Shown: positions 53,938 to 63,034 of the stretch, in pieces | Numbering within the stretch: the first letter of the stretch is position 1 | Layout: the number at the start of each line of letters is the position of its first letter | Position numbers and translations under genes: made by a program | DNA from: Nereida ignava | GTDB lineage: Bacteria > Pseudomonadota > Alphaproteobacteria > Rhodobacterales > Rhodobacteraceae | DNA: 64,000 nt | NCBI RefSeq assembly: GCF_001049735.1 | Contig: NZ_CVPC01000009.1 | Span: forward strand, 62,001 to 126,000 | Reading direction: 5' to 3' | The notes under the pieces: model-generated | Databases searched by the model: none | The model's input: the letters and a program-made list of their open reading frames with translations, nothing else | Told to the model about the DNA's origin: nothing

Positions 53938-55917
53938 TTATTGCGCCGCGACGTCTTGTGGCTCAACCAACTCCACCAAATCTGTCATGATGCGATTCAG
54001 CTCGAAGTCTTTTGGTGTGTAGACTTTAGCAACACCCATGGCGCGCAAACGGTCTGCGTCATCCTCTGGAATAATGCCACCAACGACGACGGGGATGTGC
54101 GCAAGTCCGGCGGTGCGTAGCTTCTCCATCAAGTCACCCATAAGCGGAATGTGACTACCAGACAGGATCGACAGACCAATCACATGGGCGTCATCTTCCA
54201 AGGCGGCTGACACAATCTCATCAGGAGTGAGGCGAATCCCTTCATAGCTGATGTCCATTCCGCAATCACGGGCGCGTGCTGCGATTTGCTCTGCGCCGTT
54301 GGAATGTCCATCAAGACCAGGTTTGCCCACAAGAAACTTTAGGCGGCGGCCCAGTTTGTCACTGACTGCGTCAACGGCGGCACGGATGTTCTCAAGGCCT
54401 TCGGTCCGGTTGGAGGGATTTTTGGACACACCAGTGGGCCCGCGGTACTGCCCAAAGGCGGTGCGGACAACATTGCCCCATTCGCCTGTGGTTGCACCGG
54501 CTTTGGCCGCTTTGATCGAGGCAGGCATCACGTTGAGACCTGTCGCGGCCGCTTGGCGCAGCTCATCAAGGGCTCCTTTAACGGCGCTGTCGTCACGCTC
54601 GCTGCGCCATGCATTCAGCCGCTCTATCTGGTCGCGCTCTGCGTCCGCATCCGCCACCATAATTGCCTCATCGCCGGCGGTAAGGGGCGAGGGTTCTCCG
54701 GTTGTGAATTTGTTGACCCCAACCACAGTGGTTTCGCCTTGCTCAATATCGCCAATCCGTTCTGCGTTGGCTTCGACAAGACGTGACTTCATGTATTCGA
54801 TCGCTTCAACAGCGCCGCCCATGCCGTCAATCGTCGCAAGTTCTGCGCGCGCGCCCTCTTTCAGGCTTTCGACTTTCCGGTCAACTGCTGGGTTACCGTC
54901 AAACAGATCGTCGTATTCCAGTAGGTCCGTTTCAAACGCCATGATCTGCTGCATGCGCAAAGACCATTGTTGGTCCCAGGGACGTGGCAGGCCCAATGCT
55001 TCGTTCCAAGCGGGCAGTTGAACTGCGCGGGCGCGTGCTTTCTTGGAAAGGGTCACCGCAAGCATTTCGACCAAGATACGATAGACGTTATTTTCAGGCT
55101 GTTGCTCGGTCAGGCCAAGAGAATTTACCTGAACGCCGTACCGGAAACGGCGGAACTTTGGGTCATCCACGCCGTAACGCTCGCGGCAAATTTCGTCCCA
55201 AAGGTCTACAAACGCGCGCATTTTGCACATCTCGGTTACAAACCGGATGCCTGCGTTTACGAAAAAGCTGATCCGGCCAACCATGGCGGGGAAGTGTTCG
55301 GCGGGGACTTTGCCTTTCAGATCGTCAAGTACAGCGGTTGCCGTAGCAAGCGCAAAGGCGAGTTCTTGCTCTGGTGTCGCACCAGCCTCTTGGAGGTGGT
55401 ATGAGCAAATGTTCATGGGGTTCCATTTTGGCAGATGCTCGCGGGTGTAGGCGGCAACGTCCGTAATCATACGCATGGATGGTTTGGGTGGGCAGACGTA
55501 TGTGCCGCGTGACAGGTATTCTTTGATGATATCGTTTTGCACTGTGCCTTGCAGCGCGGAGATGTCCGCGCCTTGTTCTTCAGCAACCGCGATATAAAGC
55601 GCTAACAACCACGGTGCCGTGGCGTTGATCGTCATCGATGTGTTCATCTGATCTACCGGGATATCATCAAACAGGGCACGCATGTCCCCAAGATGAGCCA
55701 CTGGCACGCCAACTTTGCCAACTTCGCCGCGCGACAGTTCATGATCACTATCATATCCTGTTTGTGTCGGCAGATCAAAAGCAACGGAAAGCCCCGTCTG
55801 TCCTTTTGCCAAGTTCCCACGGTAAAGTGCATTAGATGCTTTTGCCGTTGAGTGGCCCGCATATGTTCTGAAGAGCCAAGGGCGATCTTTGGTGCGGTCT
55901 TGAGTGGCGTTGGTCAT
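53938..55917 (-). CDS. ecm: Ethylmalonyl-CoA mutase
   Basis: Coenzyme B12-dependent mutase turning (2R)-ethylmalonyl-CoA into (2S)-methylsuccinyl-CoA; 659 residues in one chain. The substrate domain starts DRPWLFRTYAGHSTAKASNA and QTGLSVAFDLPTQTGYDSDH; the C-terminal B12 domain has PGLDGHSNGAEQI (D-x-H-x-x-G, cobalt-binding His). It differs from methylmalonyl-CoA mutase in the N-terminus and lacks the linker; ccr nearby supports Ecm. ATG 55917 gives the usual start; a longer frame to 56037 is not conserved. Confidence 0.93.
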   Translation of the reverse strand: MTNATQDRTKDRPWLFRTYAGHSTAKASNALYRGNLAKGQTGLSVAFDLPTQTGYDSDHELSRGEVGKVGVPVAHLGDMRALFDDIPVDQMNTSMTINATAPWLLALYIAVAEEQGADISALQGTVQNDIIKEYLSRGTYVCPPKPSMRMITDVAAYTREHLPKWNPMNICSYHLQEAGATPEQELAFALATATAVLDDLKGKVPAEHFPAMVGRISFFVNAGIRFVTEMCKMRAFVDLWDEICRERYGVDDPKFRRFRYGVQVNSLGLTEQQPENNVYRILVEMLAVTLSKKARARAVQLPAWNEALGLPRPWDQQWSLRMQQIMAFETDLLEYDDLFDGNPAVDRKVESLKEGARAELATIDGMGGAVEAIEYMKSRLVEANAERIGDIEQGETTVVGVNKFTTGEPSPLTAGDEAIMVADADAERDQIERLNAWRSERDDSAVKGALDELRQAAATGLNVMPASIKAAKAGATTGEWGNVVRTAFGQYRGPTGVSKNPSNRTEGLENIRAAVDAVSDKLGRRLKFLVGKPGLDGHSNGAEQIAARARDCGMDISYEGIRLTPDEIVSAALEDDAHVIGLSILSGSHIPLMGDLMEKLRTAGLAHIPVVVGGIIPEDDADRLRAMGVAKVYTPKDFELNRIMTDLVELVEPQDVAAQ

Positions 55918-56078
55918 GGCAGGCTCCACAGTTGGCTGTTGGCCCAAAGGGGCCGAATCTAGTTGCGCAATAAAATTACACATAGGTAGGGTGTATCGGA
56001 CACAATATACTTCTGTCAATCCGCTGCGCCGCAGCATGTGGGCATTTACCCCGCTGCAGCAACATGCGAGTTATAGAT

Positions 56079-57461
56079 ATGTTTGAAACAGTTGCTCTGC
56101 CCGCGTGGGTTCTCGTTCTGATCGGCATCGCAGCTGCTATCTCTATCGGAGAGCGGCTCCTGTTTCCTTCTGTTCGGTGGTTTTTGCGCAAACGTGCCGA
56201 GCGGGTTGTGGCGAAAGTAAACGAGCGGCTGACCCGCCCTATCCAACCTTTCAAGCTGGCGCGCCGCGCTGATATGATCCAACGACTGACGTATGATCGT
56301 GATGTATTGGCGGCTGTGTCAGAATATGCCTCTGAGGAAGGGATGCCTGATGAGGTCGCCCTGGAAATGGCCCGCAGATACGCCCGCGAGATTGTTCCAT
56401 CATTTAGTGCGACAGCGTATTTTGGTGTGGGCATTCGGGTGGCACGTTGGCTCGGCAATACGCTGTATCACGTACGTCTCGGCCATGTTGAACGCGCTGA
56501 GATTGATCAGGATGCTACGGTCGTGTTCATCATGAACCACCGCTCCAACATGGATTACATGCTGGTCACTTACTTGGCGGCTGATGCTTCTGCGTTGTCT
56601 TATGCGGTCGGTGAGTGGGCTCGTGTCTGGCCCCTCTCACGACTAATCCGTTCAATGGGTGCGTATTTTATCCGGCGCCGTTCACGTAATGCGCTCTACC
56701 GGCGCGTTCTTGCGCGGTATGTGCAAATGGCTACGGAGAACGGTGTGACGCAGGCAGTGTTTCCTGAGGGTGGTCTAAGCCTTGATGGAAAAGTGGCGGC
56801 GCCCAAGCTGGGGCTGTTGAACTACATTATTGAAGGGTGGACCCCCGAAAGCCGTGATGTGGTTTTTGTGCCAGTTGCCTTGAATTACGACCGGATACTT
56901 GAAGACCGCATTCTTATTTCAGCCGGTCAGCGGGGTGACCGTAAGTTTAACGCCCGCATGTCTGTAGTGGGCGGCTTCATTTTAAAGCACGTATGGCTTC
57001 GTATTTGTCGGCGCGCTTATAAATTTGGGGTTGCGAGCGTTAGTTTTGGCAAGCCGCTGTCCTTGCGTGAATTTGCAACACATCATGCGGAGTTGCCGCG
57101 TGCATTGGGCCGCGAACTGATGATGCGGATTGAAAACGTAATGCCTGTCTTGCCGATCCCTGTATTGAGCACTGTCTTGCTGGAGGCCACGGATGGTGCA
57201 ACCCGTGCTGATCTTGAGCTGGCCGTCACGAAATACTTTGCAGGCCTTGATGATGATACCGCGCACAACGTGTCCTGTGGTGATGCAGCGTCAATTGTTG
57301 CTGAAGGCTTGAAGGTCATGACGGCCCGCCGCTTGATTACACAGACTGGTACAATCGTGCGAGTGAAAGACGATCAACGTCATATTCTTGAGTATTATTC
57401 GAACTCTATCGTGCATGTGCAGCGTAGAAATGTAGAAAATGCTGCGACTGCTGGGTTATAA
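56079..57461 (+). CDS. PlsB-like glycerol-3-phosphate acyltransferase family protein
   Basis: 460 residues with an N-terminal membrane helix (about 5-25). Acyltransferase motif I is NHRSNMDYMLV, motif II includes GAYFIRRRSRNALYRRVLAR, and motif III is VFPEGGLSLDG, the set used by PlsB-type enzymes that acylate glycerol-3-phosphate with acyl-CoA or acyl-ACP. It is about half the length of E. coli PlsB. Start is uncertain between ATG 56064 and 56079; neither has a clear ribosome site. It lies between ecm and ccr, divergent from ecm. Confidence 0.75.
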   Translation: MFETVALPAWVLVLIGIAAAISIGERLLFPSVRWFLRKRAERVVAKVNERLTRPIQPFKLARRADMIQRLTYDRDVLAAVSEYASEEGMPDEVALEMARRYAREIVPSFSATAYFGVGIRVARWLGNTLYHVRLGHVERAEIDQDATVVFIMNHRSNMDYMLVTYLAADASALSYAVGEWARVWPLSRLIRSMGAYFIRRRSRNALYRRVLARYVQMATENGVTQAVFPEGGLSLDGKVAAPKLGLLNYIIEGWTPESRDVVFVPVALNYDRILEDRILISAGQRGDRKFNARMSVVGGFILKHVWLRICRRAYKFGVASVSFGKPLSLREFATHHAELPRALGRELMMRIENVMPVLPIPVLSTVLLEATDGATRADLELAVTKYFAGLDDDTAHNVSCGDAASIVAEGLKVMTARRLITQTGTIVRVKDDQRHILEYYSNSIVHVQRRNVENAATAGL

Positions 57462-57575
57462 AATTACAAAGATATGTAAAAAATAGTTGCTATATTACCT
57501 TCGCGATCATATTCAAAGAGGTGTCGACAGTGATTCTGCGCTGCGGCACCTGAAATTTGGAACGGAGACCGCGCA

Positions 57576-58862
57576 ATGGCTTTGGATACTAACAGCAACT
57601 TGATTTCATATGATGCGGTCGAGAAAGAGCTCTACGAAGTGGGTGAAATCCCCCCGATGGGCTTTGTGCCGCCAAAGATGTACTCATGGGCAATTCGCCG
57701 CGAACGTCACGGCAACCCAGATAGCGCGATGCTTCAGGAAGTGGTCGATGTTCCCACGCTGGATAGCAACGAAGTGTTGGTTCTCGTGATGGCTGCCGGT
57801 ATTAACTATAACGGAGTTTGGGCCGCCCTCGGCGTGCCAATCAGCCCGTTTGATGGCCACAACCAGCCCTATCACATCGCGGGTTCTGATGCGTCGGGCA
57901 TTGTTTGGGCTGTGGGTGATAAAGTGACGCGCTGGAAAGTTGGCGACGAAGTTGTGATTCATTGCAACCAAGATGATGGCGATGATGAGGAGTGTAACGG
58001 CGGTGATCCGATGTACTCGCAAAGCCAACGGATTTGGGGGTATGAGACACCTGACGGCTCGTTCAGCCAGTTTACGCGGGTGCAATCGCAACAATTGATG
58101 CCGCGTCCAAAGCATCTGACGTGGGAGGAAAGCGCTTGCTACACTCTTACGCTCGCCACCGCGTACCGGATGCTATTTGGCCACGCGCCTCATGATCTTA
58201 AGCCGGGCCAGAACGTTCTTGTTTGGGGCGCATCCGGTGGGCTTGGATCCTACGCGATCCAACTGATTAAGACTGCTGGTGCCAACGCAATCGGCGTTAT
58301 CTCGGACGAAAGTAAACGCGATTTCGTGATGTCACTGGGTGCCAAGGGTGTTTTGAACCGCAATGACTTTGACTGCTGGGGCCAGATGCCAACGGTTAAC
58401 ACACCAGAATATGCCGAGTGGTTCCGCGCCGCGCGTAAGTTTGGTGCTGCGATTTGGCAGATTACCGGCAAAGGTAACAACGTTGATATGGTGTTTGAGC
58501 ACCCTGGTGAGTCCACCTTCCCGGTCTCGACCTTCGTGTGCAAGAAAGGTGGCATGGTCGTGATTTGTGCTGGCACGACTGGCTTCAACATGACCTTTGA
58601 CGTCCGCTATATGTGGATGCACCAAAAGCGTCTTCAGGGCTCGCACTTCGCGCACCTCAAGCAAGCGGCTGCGGCGAACCAATTGATGGTAGAGGAACGT
58701 CTTGACCCTTGTATGTCGGAAGTTTTTGAATGGAACGACCTGCCTGAGGCCCACATGAAAATGCTCCGGAACGAGCATAAGCCGGGCAATATGTCCGTAT
58801 TGGTTCAAGCGCCAAAGACCGGTCTGCGGACGCTGATCGATACGGTTGAGGCCGGAAAGTAA
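57576..58862 (+). CDS. ccr: Crotonyl-CoA carboxylase/reductase
   Basis: Key enzyme of the ethylmalonyl-CoA pathway: reduces crotonyl-CoA with NADPH while fixing CO2 to give (2S)-ethylmalonyl-CoA. 428 residues, MDR superfamily, with the long N-terminal part KELYEVGEIPPMGFVPPKMY, the NADPH fold VLVWGASGGLGSYAIQLIKT, and TVEAGK at the end. Codon use looks like that of a well-expressed gene. It has its own ~110-bp leader and a terminator. Confidence 0.96.
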   Translation: MALDTNSNLISYDAVEKELYEVGEIPPMGFVPPKMYSWAIRRERHGNPDSAMLQEVVDVPTLDSNEVLVLVMAAGINYNGVWAALGVPISPFDGHNQPYHIAGSDASGIVWAVGDKVTRWKVGDEVVIHCNQDDGDDEECNGGDPMYSQSQRIWGYETPDGSFSQFTRVQSQQLMPRPKHLTWEESACYTLTLATAYRMLFGHAPHDLKPGQNVLVWGASGGLGSYAIQLIKTAGANAIGVISDESKRDFVMSLGAKGVLNRNDFDCWGQMPTVNTPEYAEWFRAARKFGAAIWQITGKGNNVDMVFEHPGESTFPVSTFVCKKGGMVVICAGTTGFNMTFDVRYMWMHQKRLQGSHFAHLKQAAAANQLMVEERLDPCMSEVFEWNDLPEAHMKMLRNEHKPGNMSVLVQAPKTGLRTLIDTVEAGK

Positions 58863-58903
58863 CCTTTCATAACGGTTTGCAGGCTCCCCCTGCGCGCCGA
58901 ATC

Positions 58904-58942
58904 GAAGCCCAATGCCATGAAGGTGTTGGGCTTCTTTCGTTT
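58904..58942 (+). terminator. Terminator of ccr
   Basis: GAAGCCCAA (58904-58912) pairs with TTGGGCTTC (58926-58934) over a 13-base loop and is followed by TTTCGTTTT. Confidence 0.88.
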
Positions 58943-59063
58943 TGAACGACTTAAATTTGACTGCCTCACTATATCTGGGGAGCTAGGATGCGCGAATTTC
59001 ATATAAAATAAATACAAGTTAAGGTTGTGTTTATGTGAGATTAACTATTTTAGGGTGAGTGTA

Positions 59064-59264
59064 GTGCAGAATGAATGGATATTAGACGTCCTCGTAGATC
59101 TTCGTGTTTTCGCCCGTTCCAATGGTTTGGGGCGCTTGGCTGAGCATCTTGATGACGTCGCTTTGATTGCGGCAAGTGATATCTTGGCCGCCAGGGGAGA
59201 CGCACTCAATGAGTGGGGCACTGGAGAGTATCGTGAACGACCTCGAGCAAGCGAACACGCTTGA
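59064..59264 (+). CDS. Small ORF translationally coupled to luxR
   Basis: 66 residues from GTG 59064, with AGGG about 9 bases upstream (GTG 59055 is an alternative). The product is acidic and helical: VDLRVFARSNGLGRLAEHLD then DVALIAASDILAARGD, a pattern I recall from short roseobacter proteins of unknown function. It overlaps the luxR start by 56 bp in another frame, so translation of the two is linked. It could act as a small partner or only as a translational leader. Confidence 0.5.
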   Translation: MQNEWILDVLVDLRVFARSNGLGRLAEHLDDVALIAASDILAARGDALNEWGTGEYRERPRASEHA

Positions 59265-59919
59265 GGATTTTCAACGGATTACCGAGAACCTTCGGGATTA
59301 TTACAAATTAGATCATTTTATTTACCATTGGGTTAATTCTGTCGGTGAGCGCTTTGGAGCAGGCACCTACAGTACCGAGTGGGTCGATCGGTACGTCGAA
59401 AAGGACTACCTGCGGATGGACCCCGTTATCCTTGGCGCGCTACAGCGATTTCATCCGCTGAATTGGAAAGACCTTGATTGGTCCAGTAAGGGGGCCAAAG
59501 CGTTTCTGCGCGAGGCCATTGAATACGGTGTAGGCAATCAAGGGCTGTCCATTCCGGTGCGTGGGCCGTCTGGTCAGTTTGCCTTATTGTCATGCAACGC
59601 GAACACCAATGATGAGGCATGGGCAGAATTTATTGATTTAAATCAGCAATCTCTGATCATTATCGCCCATAAGTTTAATGAGCGTGCCCTCGATTTTGAC
59701 ACAGGCTTTGATAACACAATCGTCAATCTTTCGCCCCGCGAACTATCCGCGATGGCGCTGCTAGCAAGGGGATACTCACGCTCTCAGGCGGCTCATGATT
59801 TGCAGATTTCAGAGCACACGCTGCGGGTCTATGTTGAGGGCGCGCGTCATAAGCTGGGTGCGCTTAACACCACCCATGCGGTTGCTCGTGCGCTGACCAA
59901 AGGATTGATCGTCGTATAG
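59209..59919 (+). CDS. LuxR-family quorum-sensing regulator
   Basis: 236 residues. The autoinducer-binding domain (about 15-165) keeps all key residues of the TraR/LuxR pocket: Trp58, Tyr62, Asp71, Pro72, Trp86 and a Gly at about 112 in QGLSIPVRG. The C-terminal LuxR helix-turn-helix (about 174-236) reads LSPRELSAMALLARGYSRSQ to RHKLGALNTTHAVARA. It should sense an acyl-homoserine lactone, most likely the one made by the adjacent luxI product. ATG 59209 is chosen for standard N-terminal length. Confidence 0.9.
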   Translation: MSGALESIVNDLEQANTLEDFQRITENLRDYYKLDHFIYHWVNSVGERFGAGTYSTEWVDRYVEKDYLRMDPVILGALQRFHPLNWKDLDWSSKGAKAFLREAIEYGVGNQGLSIPVRGPSGQFALLSCNANTNDEAWAEFIDLNQQSLIIIAHKFNERALDFDTGFDNTIVNLSPRELSAMALLARGYSRSQAAHDLQISEHTLRVYVEGARHKLGALNTTHAVARALTKGLIVV

Positions 59920-60014
59920 TGCAAACATTCCCTTTGGTGTTGCGTTCGGCGCTCTGCCGCCGCGCGTTGGCGTAAGCAGCCTTTAACAGGCCTAAACACA
60001 TGATGAGGCAATCT

Positions 60015-60036
60015 TCCTGTCCGGTTTGCGACAGGA
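60015..60036. promoter_or_regulatory. Lux-box-like palindrome upstream of luxI
   Basis: TCCTGT (60015-60020) and ACAGGA (60031-60036) are perfect arms (8 bp counting inner C/G and T/A: CCTGTC...GACAGG) like the ACCTGT/ACAGGT arms of lux boxes, but the CCTGT/ACAGG spacer is 10 bases, not 8. It lies 29 bp before the luxI ATG. Confidence 0.45.
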
Positions 60037-60065
60037 GCCACCTTCATCAGTGATAGGACGCCCGC

Positions 60066-60779
60066 ATGCTTCGCTACATCTACGCAGATCAGCTCGACCA
60101 ATTTCCACGCCTTGCACACACCATGTTCCGTGATCGGGCAGTTCAGTTTAAAGACCGTCTTGGATGGGAAGTAAGCGTCGATTATAACGGGCATGAGCGT
60201 GACGAGTACGACGACATGTGCCCGCTCTATGTCATTTGGGAACTGCCCGATGGCACCCATGGTGGCTCAATGCGGTTCTTGCCCACAACGGGCCGGACCA
60301 TGGTGCATGACTATTTTGCCCACCTTACCGGTGGGGTCCATATCGAAAGTCCGCTTATTTGGGAATGTACACGGTTCTGCATCAGCCCGCGCGCAGATGA
60401 TATGCGCTCCTGTGCGGCGGCATTGGTGCTCGGGGCAGGCGAGGTCATGCGACGCTTTTCTTTGCGCCACTACATTGGTGTTTTTGACCCGCGGATGGCG
60501 CGGATTTATCGTCTATACGGTGTAAGCCCTGATATCATCGGGCAAGCGGGCTCGGGTGCGGGCGAAATTTGCGTAGGCCTTTGGCAGATGCAAGATGGGG
60601 CCTGGGCAAAGACGTATGCACGCTTGGGCATTGAGGCAGCAACGTCGGATCAGTGGTTCAAGGCGTCTTTGCAAACGTTAAATGCAAAAACTCCAGCCCA
60701 AGCTGAGACAGCCACTGGCAGCGACTGGTGCGCCGATATAGTGTCGCGCCATGAGCATACCCAGCATCCAGTTTTCTGA
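60066..60779 (+). CDS. Acyl-homoserine-lactone synthase (LuxI family)
   Basis: 237 residues. All invariant LuxI residues are present: Arg24, Phe28, Trp34, Asp47, Asp50, Arg70, Glu100 and Arg103 (in RDRAVQFKDRLGW, DEYDD, GGSMRFLPT and WECTRF). It makes an acyl-homoserine lactone from S-adenosylmethionine and an acyl carrier; acyl chain length cannot be read. 146 bp after luxR, with a lux-box-like palindrome between. Its 3' end overlaps the helicase gene by 29 bp. Confidence 0.93.
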   Translation: MLRYIYADQLDQFPRLAHTMFRDRAVQFKDRLGWEVSVDYNGHERDEYDDMCPLYVIWELPDGTHGGSMRFLPTTGRTMVHDYFAHLTGGVHIESPLIWECTRFCISPRADDMRSCAAALVLGAGEVMRRFSLRHYIGVFDPRMARIYRLYGVSPDIIGQAGSGAGEICVGLWQMQDGAWAKTYARLGIEAATSDQWFKASLQTLNAKTPAQAETATGSDWCADIVSRHEHTQHPVF

Positions 60780-62292
60780 AGACCAAGCCCATGCTTTTGA
60801 CAGCATTTCTGATCTGTTGAAGCGCGCGGGCGTCGATATTGAAAACGATGTGGTGCTACCGCCACAAGACAGTAAATCCAGTGTGATGGCCGTGATCGGC
60901 AAGGCTGGCAGCGGTAAAACACTGCTGCTGGCCGAATTGTACCGTGCCATTGAAGCCGCCGGTGTTGAGGTTGTTTCAGGCGACTACGAGTCCCGTAAAT
61001 CTAAAGACAAACGCACGCTGGCCATTCTTGCCCCTACCAACAAAGCTGCAAGTGTACTGCGTAACCGCGGTGTTCCCGCAACGACGATCCACCGGATCTT
61101 GTACACGCCCATGTATGATCCTGAGTATGAAAAAATTGCTGAATGGTTGGCGGGCAACACCCTTGAGCGGCCTGACGTAGAAGACCTGACGGATTTGGCG
61201 CTTGATCGCGCGTGGGCATATTATCAGACCAACAAATCAATACCGGGTGCGCTTGCTGCGGCGGGCTTGCGCGGTTCTGATTTTATCACCGGCTGGAAAC
61301 GGCGTGAGAACCCCCTTGATATTGGGTTCATCGATGAATCCTCAATGCTGGACGCTAAGCAGTACGAAGACCTTCAGGAAATTTTTCCAACGCTTGTGTT
61401 GTTTGGTGATCCCGCACAGCTTGCGCCCGTCAACCAATCTGGGGGTATGGTGTTTGATGGTCTCAAGGGGCCGCGCAAGCATGAGCTGAGCCGTGTCCAC
61501 CGGCAAACCAAAGACAATCCCATTCTTGATTTGGCTCATGCGTTGGCGGACCCGTCGCTTGAGTTTCATCACTTTGAACAGATGGTAAGAGACGCCTCCC
61601 AAAAAGATGATCGGGTCGTATGGGCCGAGCGGGTGAATTGCGATTTGATGGCGCGCTCGCCGTGTCTTGTGTGGCGTAACGCGACGCGGATCAAACTGAT
61701 CAATGCGTTTCGCGGTGCCTACAGCGCGCCCGAAGAAGAGCTGTTGGAAGGTGAGCCGCTTATTTGTGATGGTATTGAATTGCCCATGAAGCACCGCAAA
61801 AAGCGGCTCGATCTTGAGGCGCGAGGTCTGATTAAGGGCGCGCAGGTCATCTATATGGGCCTTGGCCGCAAGCCTGGCTTTTCACGCCTGCACGTCATGG
61901 GGGCAGAGGACCCGCAGGTGAGTGCCGCGTCAATTATGAAGTTAGAAAAACCCGGCGAGGAAGAGCCTGTCATTCCGTTTGCCGCGCGCATGGGCGCCAC
62001 TTTTCTGCACGGTGCTGCGGTGACAATTCACAAGGCGCAGGGCTCGCAATGGGATGAAGTGCAGGTGTTTGCGCCAGATATTTTTGTTGCCGCGCGCATG
62101 GGCCGTTCTGAGGCGGGGCAGCCGCTGTGGAAGCGCTTGGCATATGTTGCAATCACGCGTGCAGAGACTCGCCTCCATTGGTGTGTACGTGCTGCGTTGG
62201 CCCGTCCCAAGGGGCCGCTGATCATTGATGATTTGCCGAGCAAGCCCGCACCACTTACCCTTGAAGCTGAACCTTTAGAGGCAAACTCATGA
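60751..62292 (+). CDS. RecD-like SF1 DNA helicase / AAA ATPase
   Basis: 513 residues, superfamily 1B. Walker A is IGKAGSGKT, motif Ia has LAPTNKAASVL, Walker B is DIGFIDESSM, motif III is LFGDPAQLAPV, motif V is VTIHKAQGSQWDEV and motif VI is YVAITRAETR. No exonuclease domain is present. It resembles stand-alone RecD-like helicases of alphaproteobacteria acting in repair or fork restart. The 29-bp overlap with luxI and ATGA overlap with the SDR gene place it in the quorum-sensing operon, which is unusual. Confidence 0.85.
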   Translation: MSIPSIQFSEDQAHAFDSISDLLKRAGVDIENDVVLPPQDSKSSVMAVIGKAGSGKTLLLAELYRAIEAAGVEVVSGDYESRKSKDKRTLAILAPTNKAASVLRNRGVPATTIHRILYTPMYDPEYEKIAEWLAGNTLERPDVEDLTDLALDRAWAYYQTNKSIPGALAAAGLRGSDFITGWKRRENPLDIGFIDESSMLDAKQYEDLQEIFPTLVLFGDPAQLAPVNQSGGMVFDGLKGPRKHELSRVHRQTKDNPILDLAHALADPSLEFHHFEQMVRDASQKDDRVVWAERVNCDLMARSPCLVWRNATRIKLINAFRGAYSAPEEELLEGEPLICDGIELPMKHRKKRLDLEARGLIKGAQVIYMGLGRKPGFSRLHVMGAEDPQVSAASIMKLEKPGEEEPVIPFAARMGATFLHGAAVTIHKAQGSQWDEVQVFAPDIFVAARMGRSEAGQPLWKRLAYVAITRAETRLHWCVRAALARPKGPLIIDDLPSKPAPLTLEAEPLEANS

Positions 62293-63014
62293 AGTCGATT
62301 ATCATCACTGGGGCAAGCAGCGGTATTGGCGCAGTTACAGCACGCTATTTCTTGCAGAACGGTTGGCGCGTTGGTCTGATGGCGCGCACGGCATCTGCGT
62401 TAGAAGGCATAGCAGATGGCCATGAGAACGCCGTTTGTCTACCGTGTAGCGTGACTGATGAAGCAGCGGTTGATGCCGCGTTTAAAACCTTTTCAGGCAA
62501 TCACCGTTTAGATGTTTTGTTCAATAACGCGGGCCAGTTTGGGCCGCAAATGAGCATTGATGAAATCCAGTTGGCCGATTGGCAGGCGACCGTTGATGTG
62601 AACTTAACGGGGATGTTTTTGTGTGCCCGTGCTGCGTTTCGAACCATGCGGCACCAATCCGATCAGGGCGGTCGGATCATAAACAACGGCTCGATCAGTG
62701 CGCATACCCCGCGCGAAGGGTCGACGTGTTATACGACGACAAAACACGGCGTTTCTGGTCTGACCAAGACAATCACGCTTGATGGGCGCCCGTTTGGCAT
62801 TGCTTGCGGTCAAATTGACATTGGCAACGCACGTACAGATTTAGTGGCGAACCTTGAAGTAAAGCGCGCGGCCGAAGGCTTGCCGCCGTTGCCCACAATG
62901 GCCGTTGAAGATGTGGCAAAGTCCGTCTTTCACATGGCCAGTTTGCCGGAGGAAGCGAACGTCCAGACCATGATGGTGATGGCCAGCGCAATGCCCCATA
63001 TCGGGCGCGGCTGA
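62289..63014 (+). CDS. SDR family oxidoreductase
   Basis: Short-chain dehydrogenase/reductase of 241 residues. Cofactor motif TGASSGIGAVTARYF, NNAG in LFNNAGQFGP, catalytic Ser in NNGSISAHTP and Tyr-x-x-x-Lys in CYTTTKHG. The residues after the glycine motif (MARTASALEG) allow NADP preference. Substrate unknown. Coupled to the helicase gene by ATGA, so the last gene of luxI-helicase-SDR. Confidence 0.88.
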   Translation: MKSIIITGASSGIGAVTARYFLQNGWRVGLMARTASALEGIADGHENAVCLPCSVTDEAAVDAAFKTFSGNHRLDVLFNNAGQFGPQMSIDEIQLADWQATVDVNLTGMFLCARAAFRTMRHQSDQGGRIINNGSISAHTPREGSTCYTTTKHGVSGLTKTITLDGRPFGIACGQIDIGNARTDLVANLEVKRAAEGLPPLPTMAVEDVAKSVFHMASLPEEANVQTMMVMASAMPHIGRG

Positions 63015-63034
63015 CGATACTGAATACCGTTATC

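Noticed and set aside
55638-55835. Frame beginning MCSSDL, a string often produced by Illumina adapter contamination
   Set aside because: The bases encode the normal, conserved ethylmalonyl-CoA mutase on the other strand without interruption, and the adapter sequence itself is not present.
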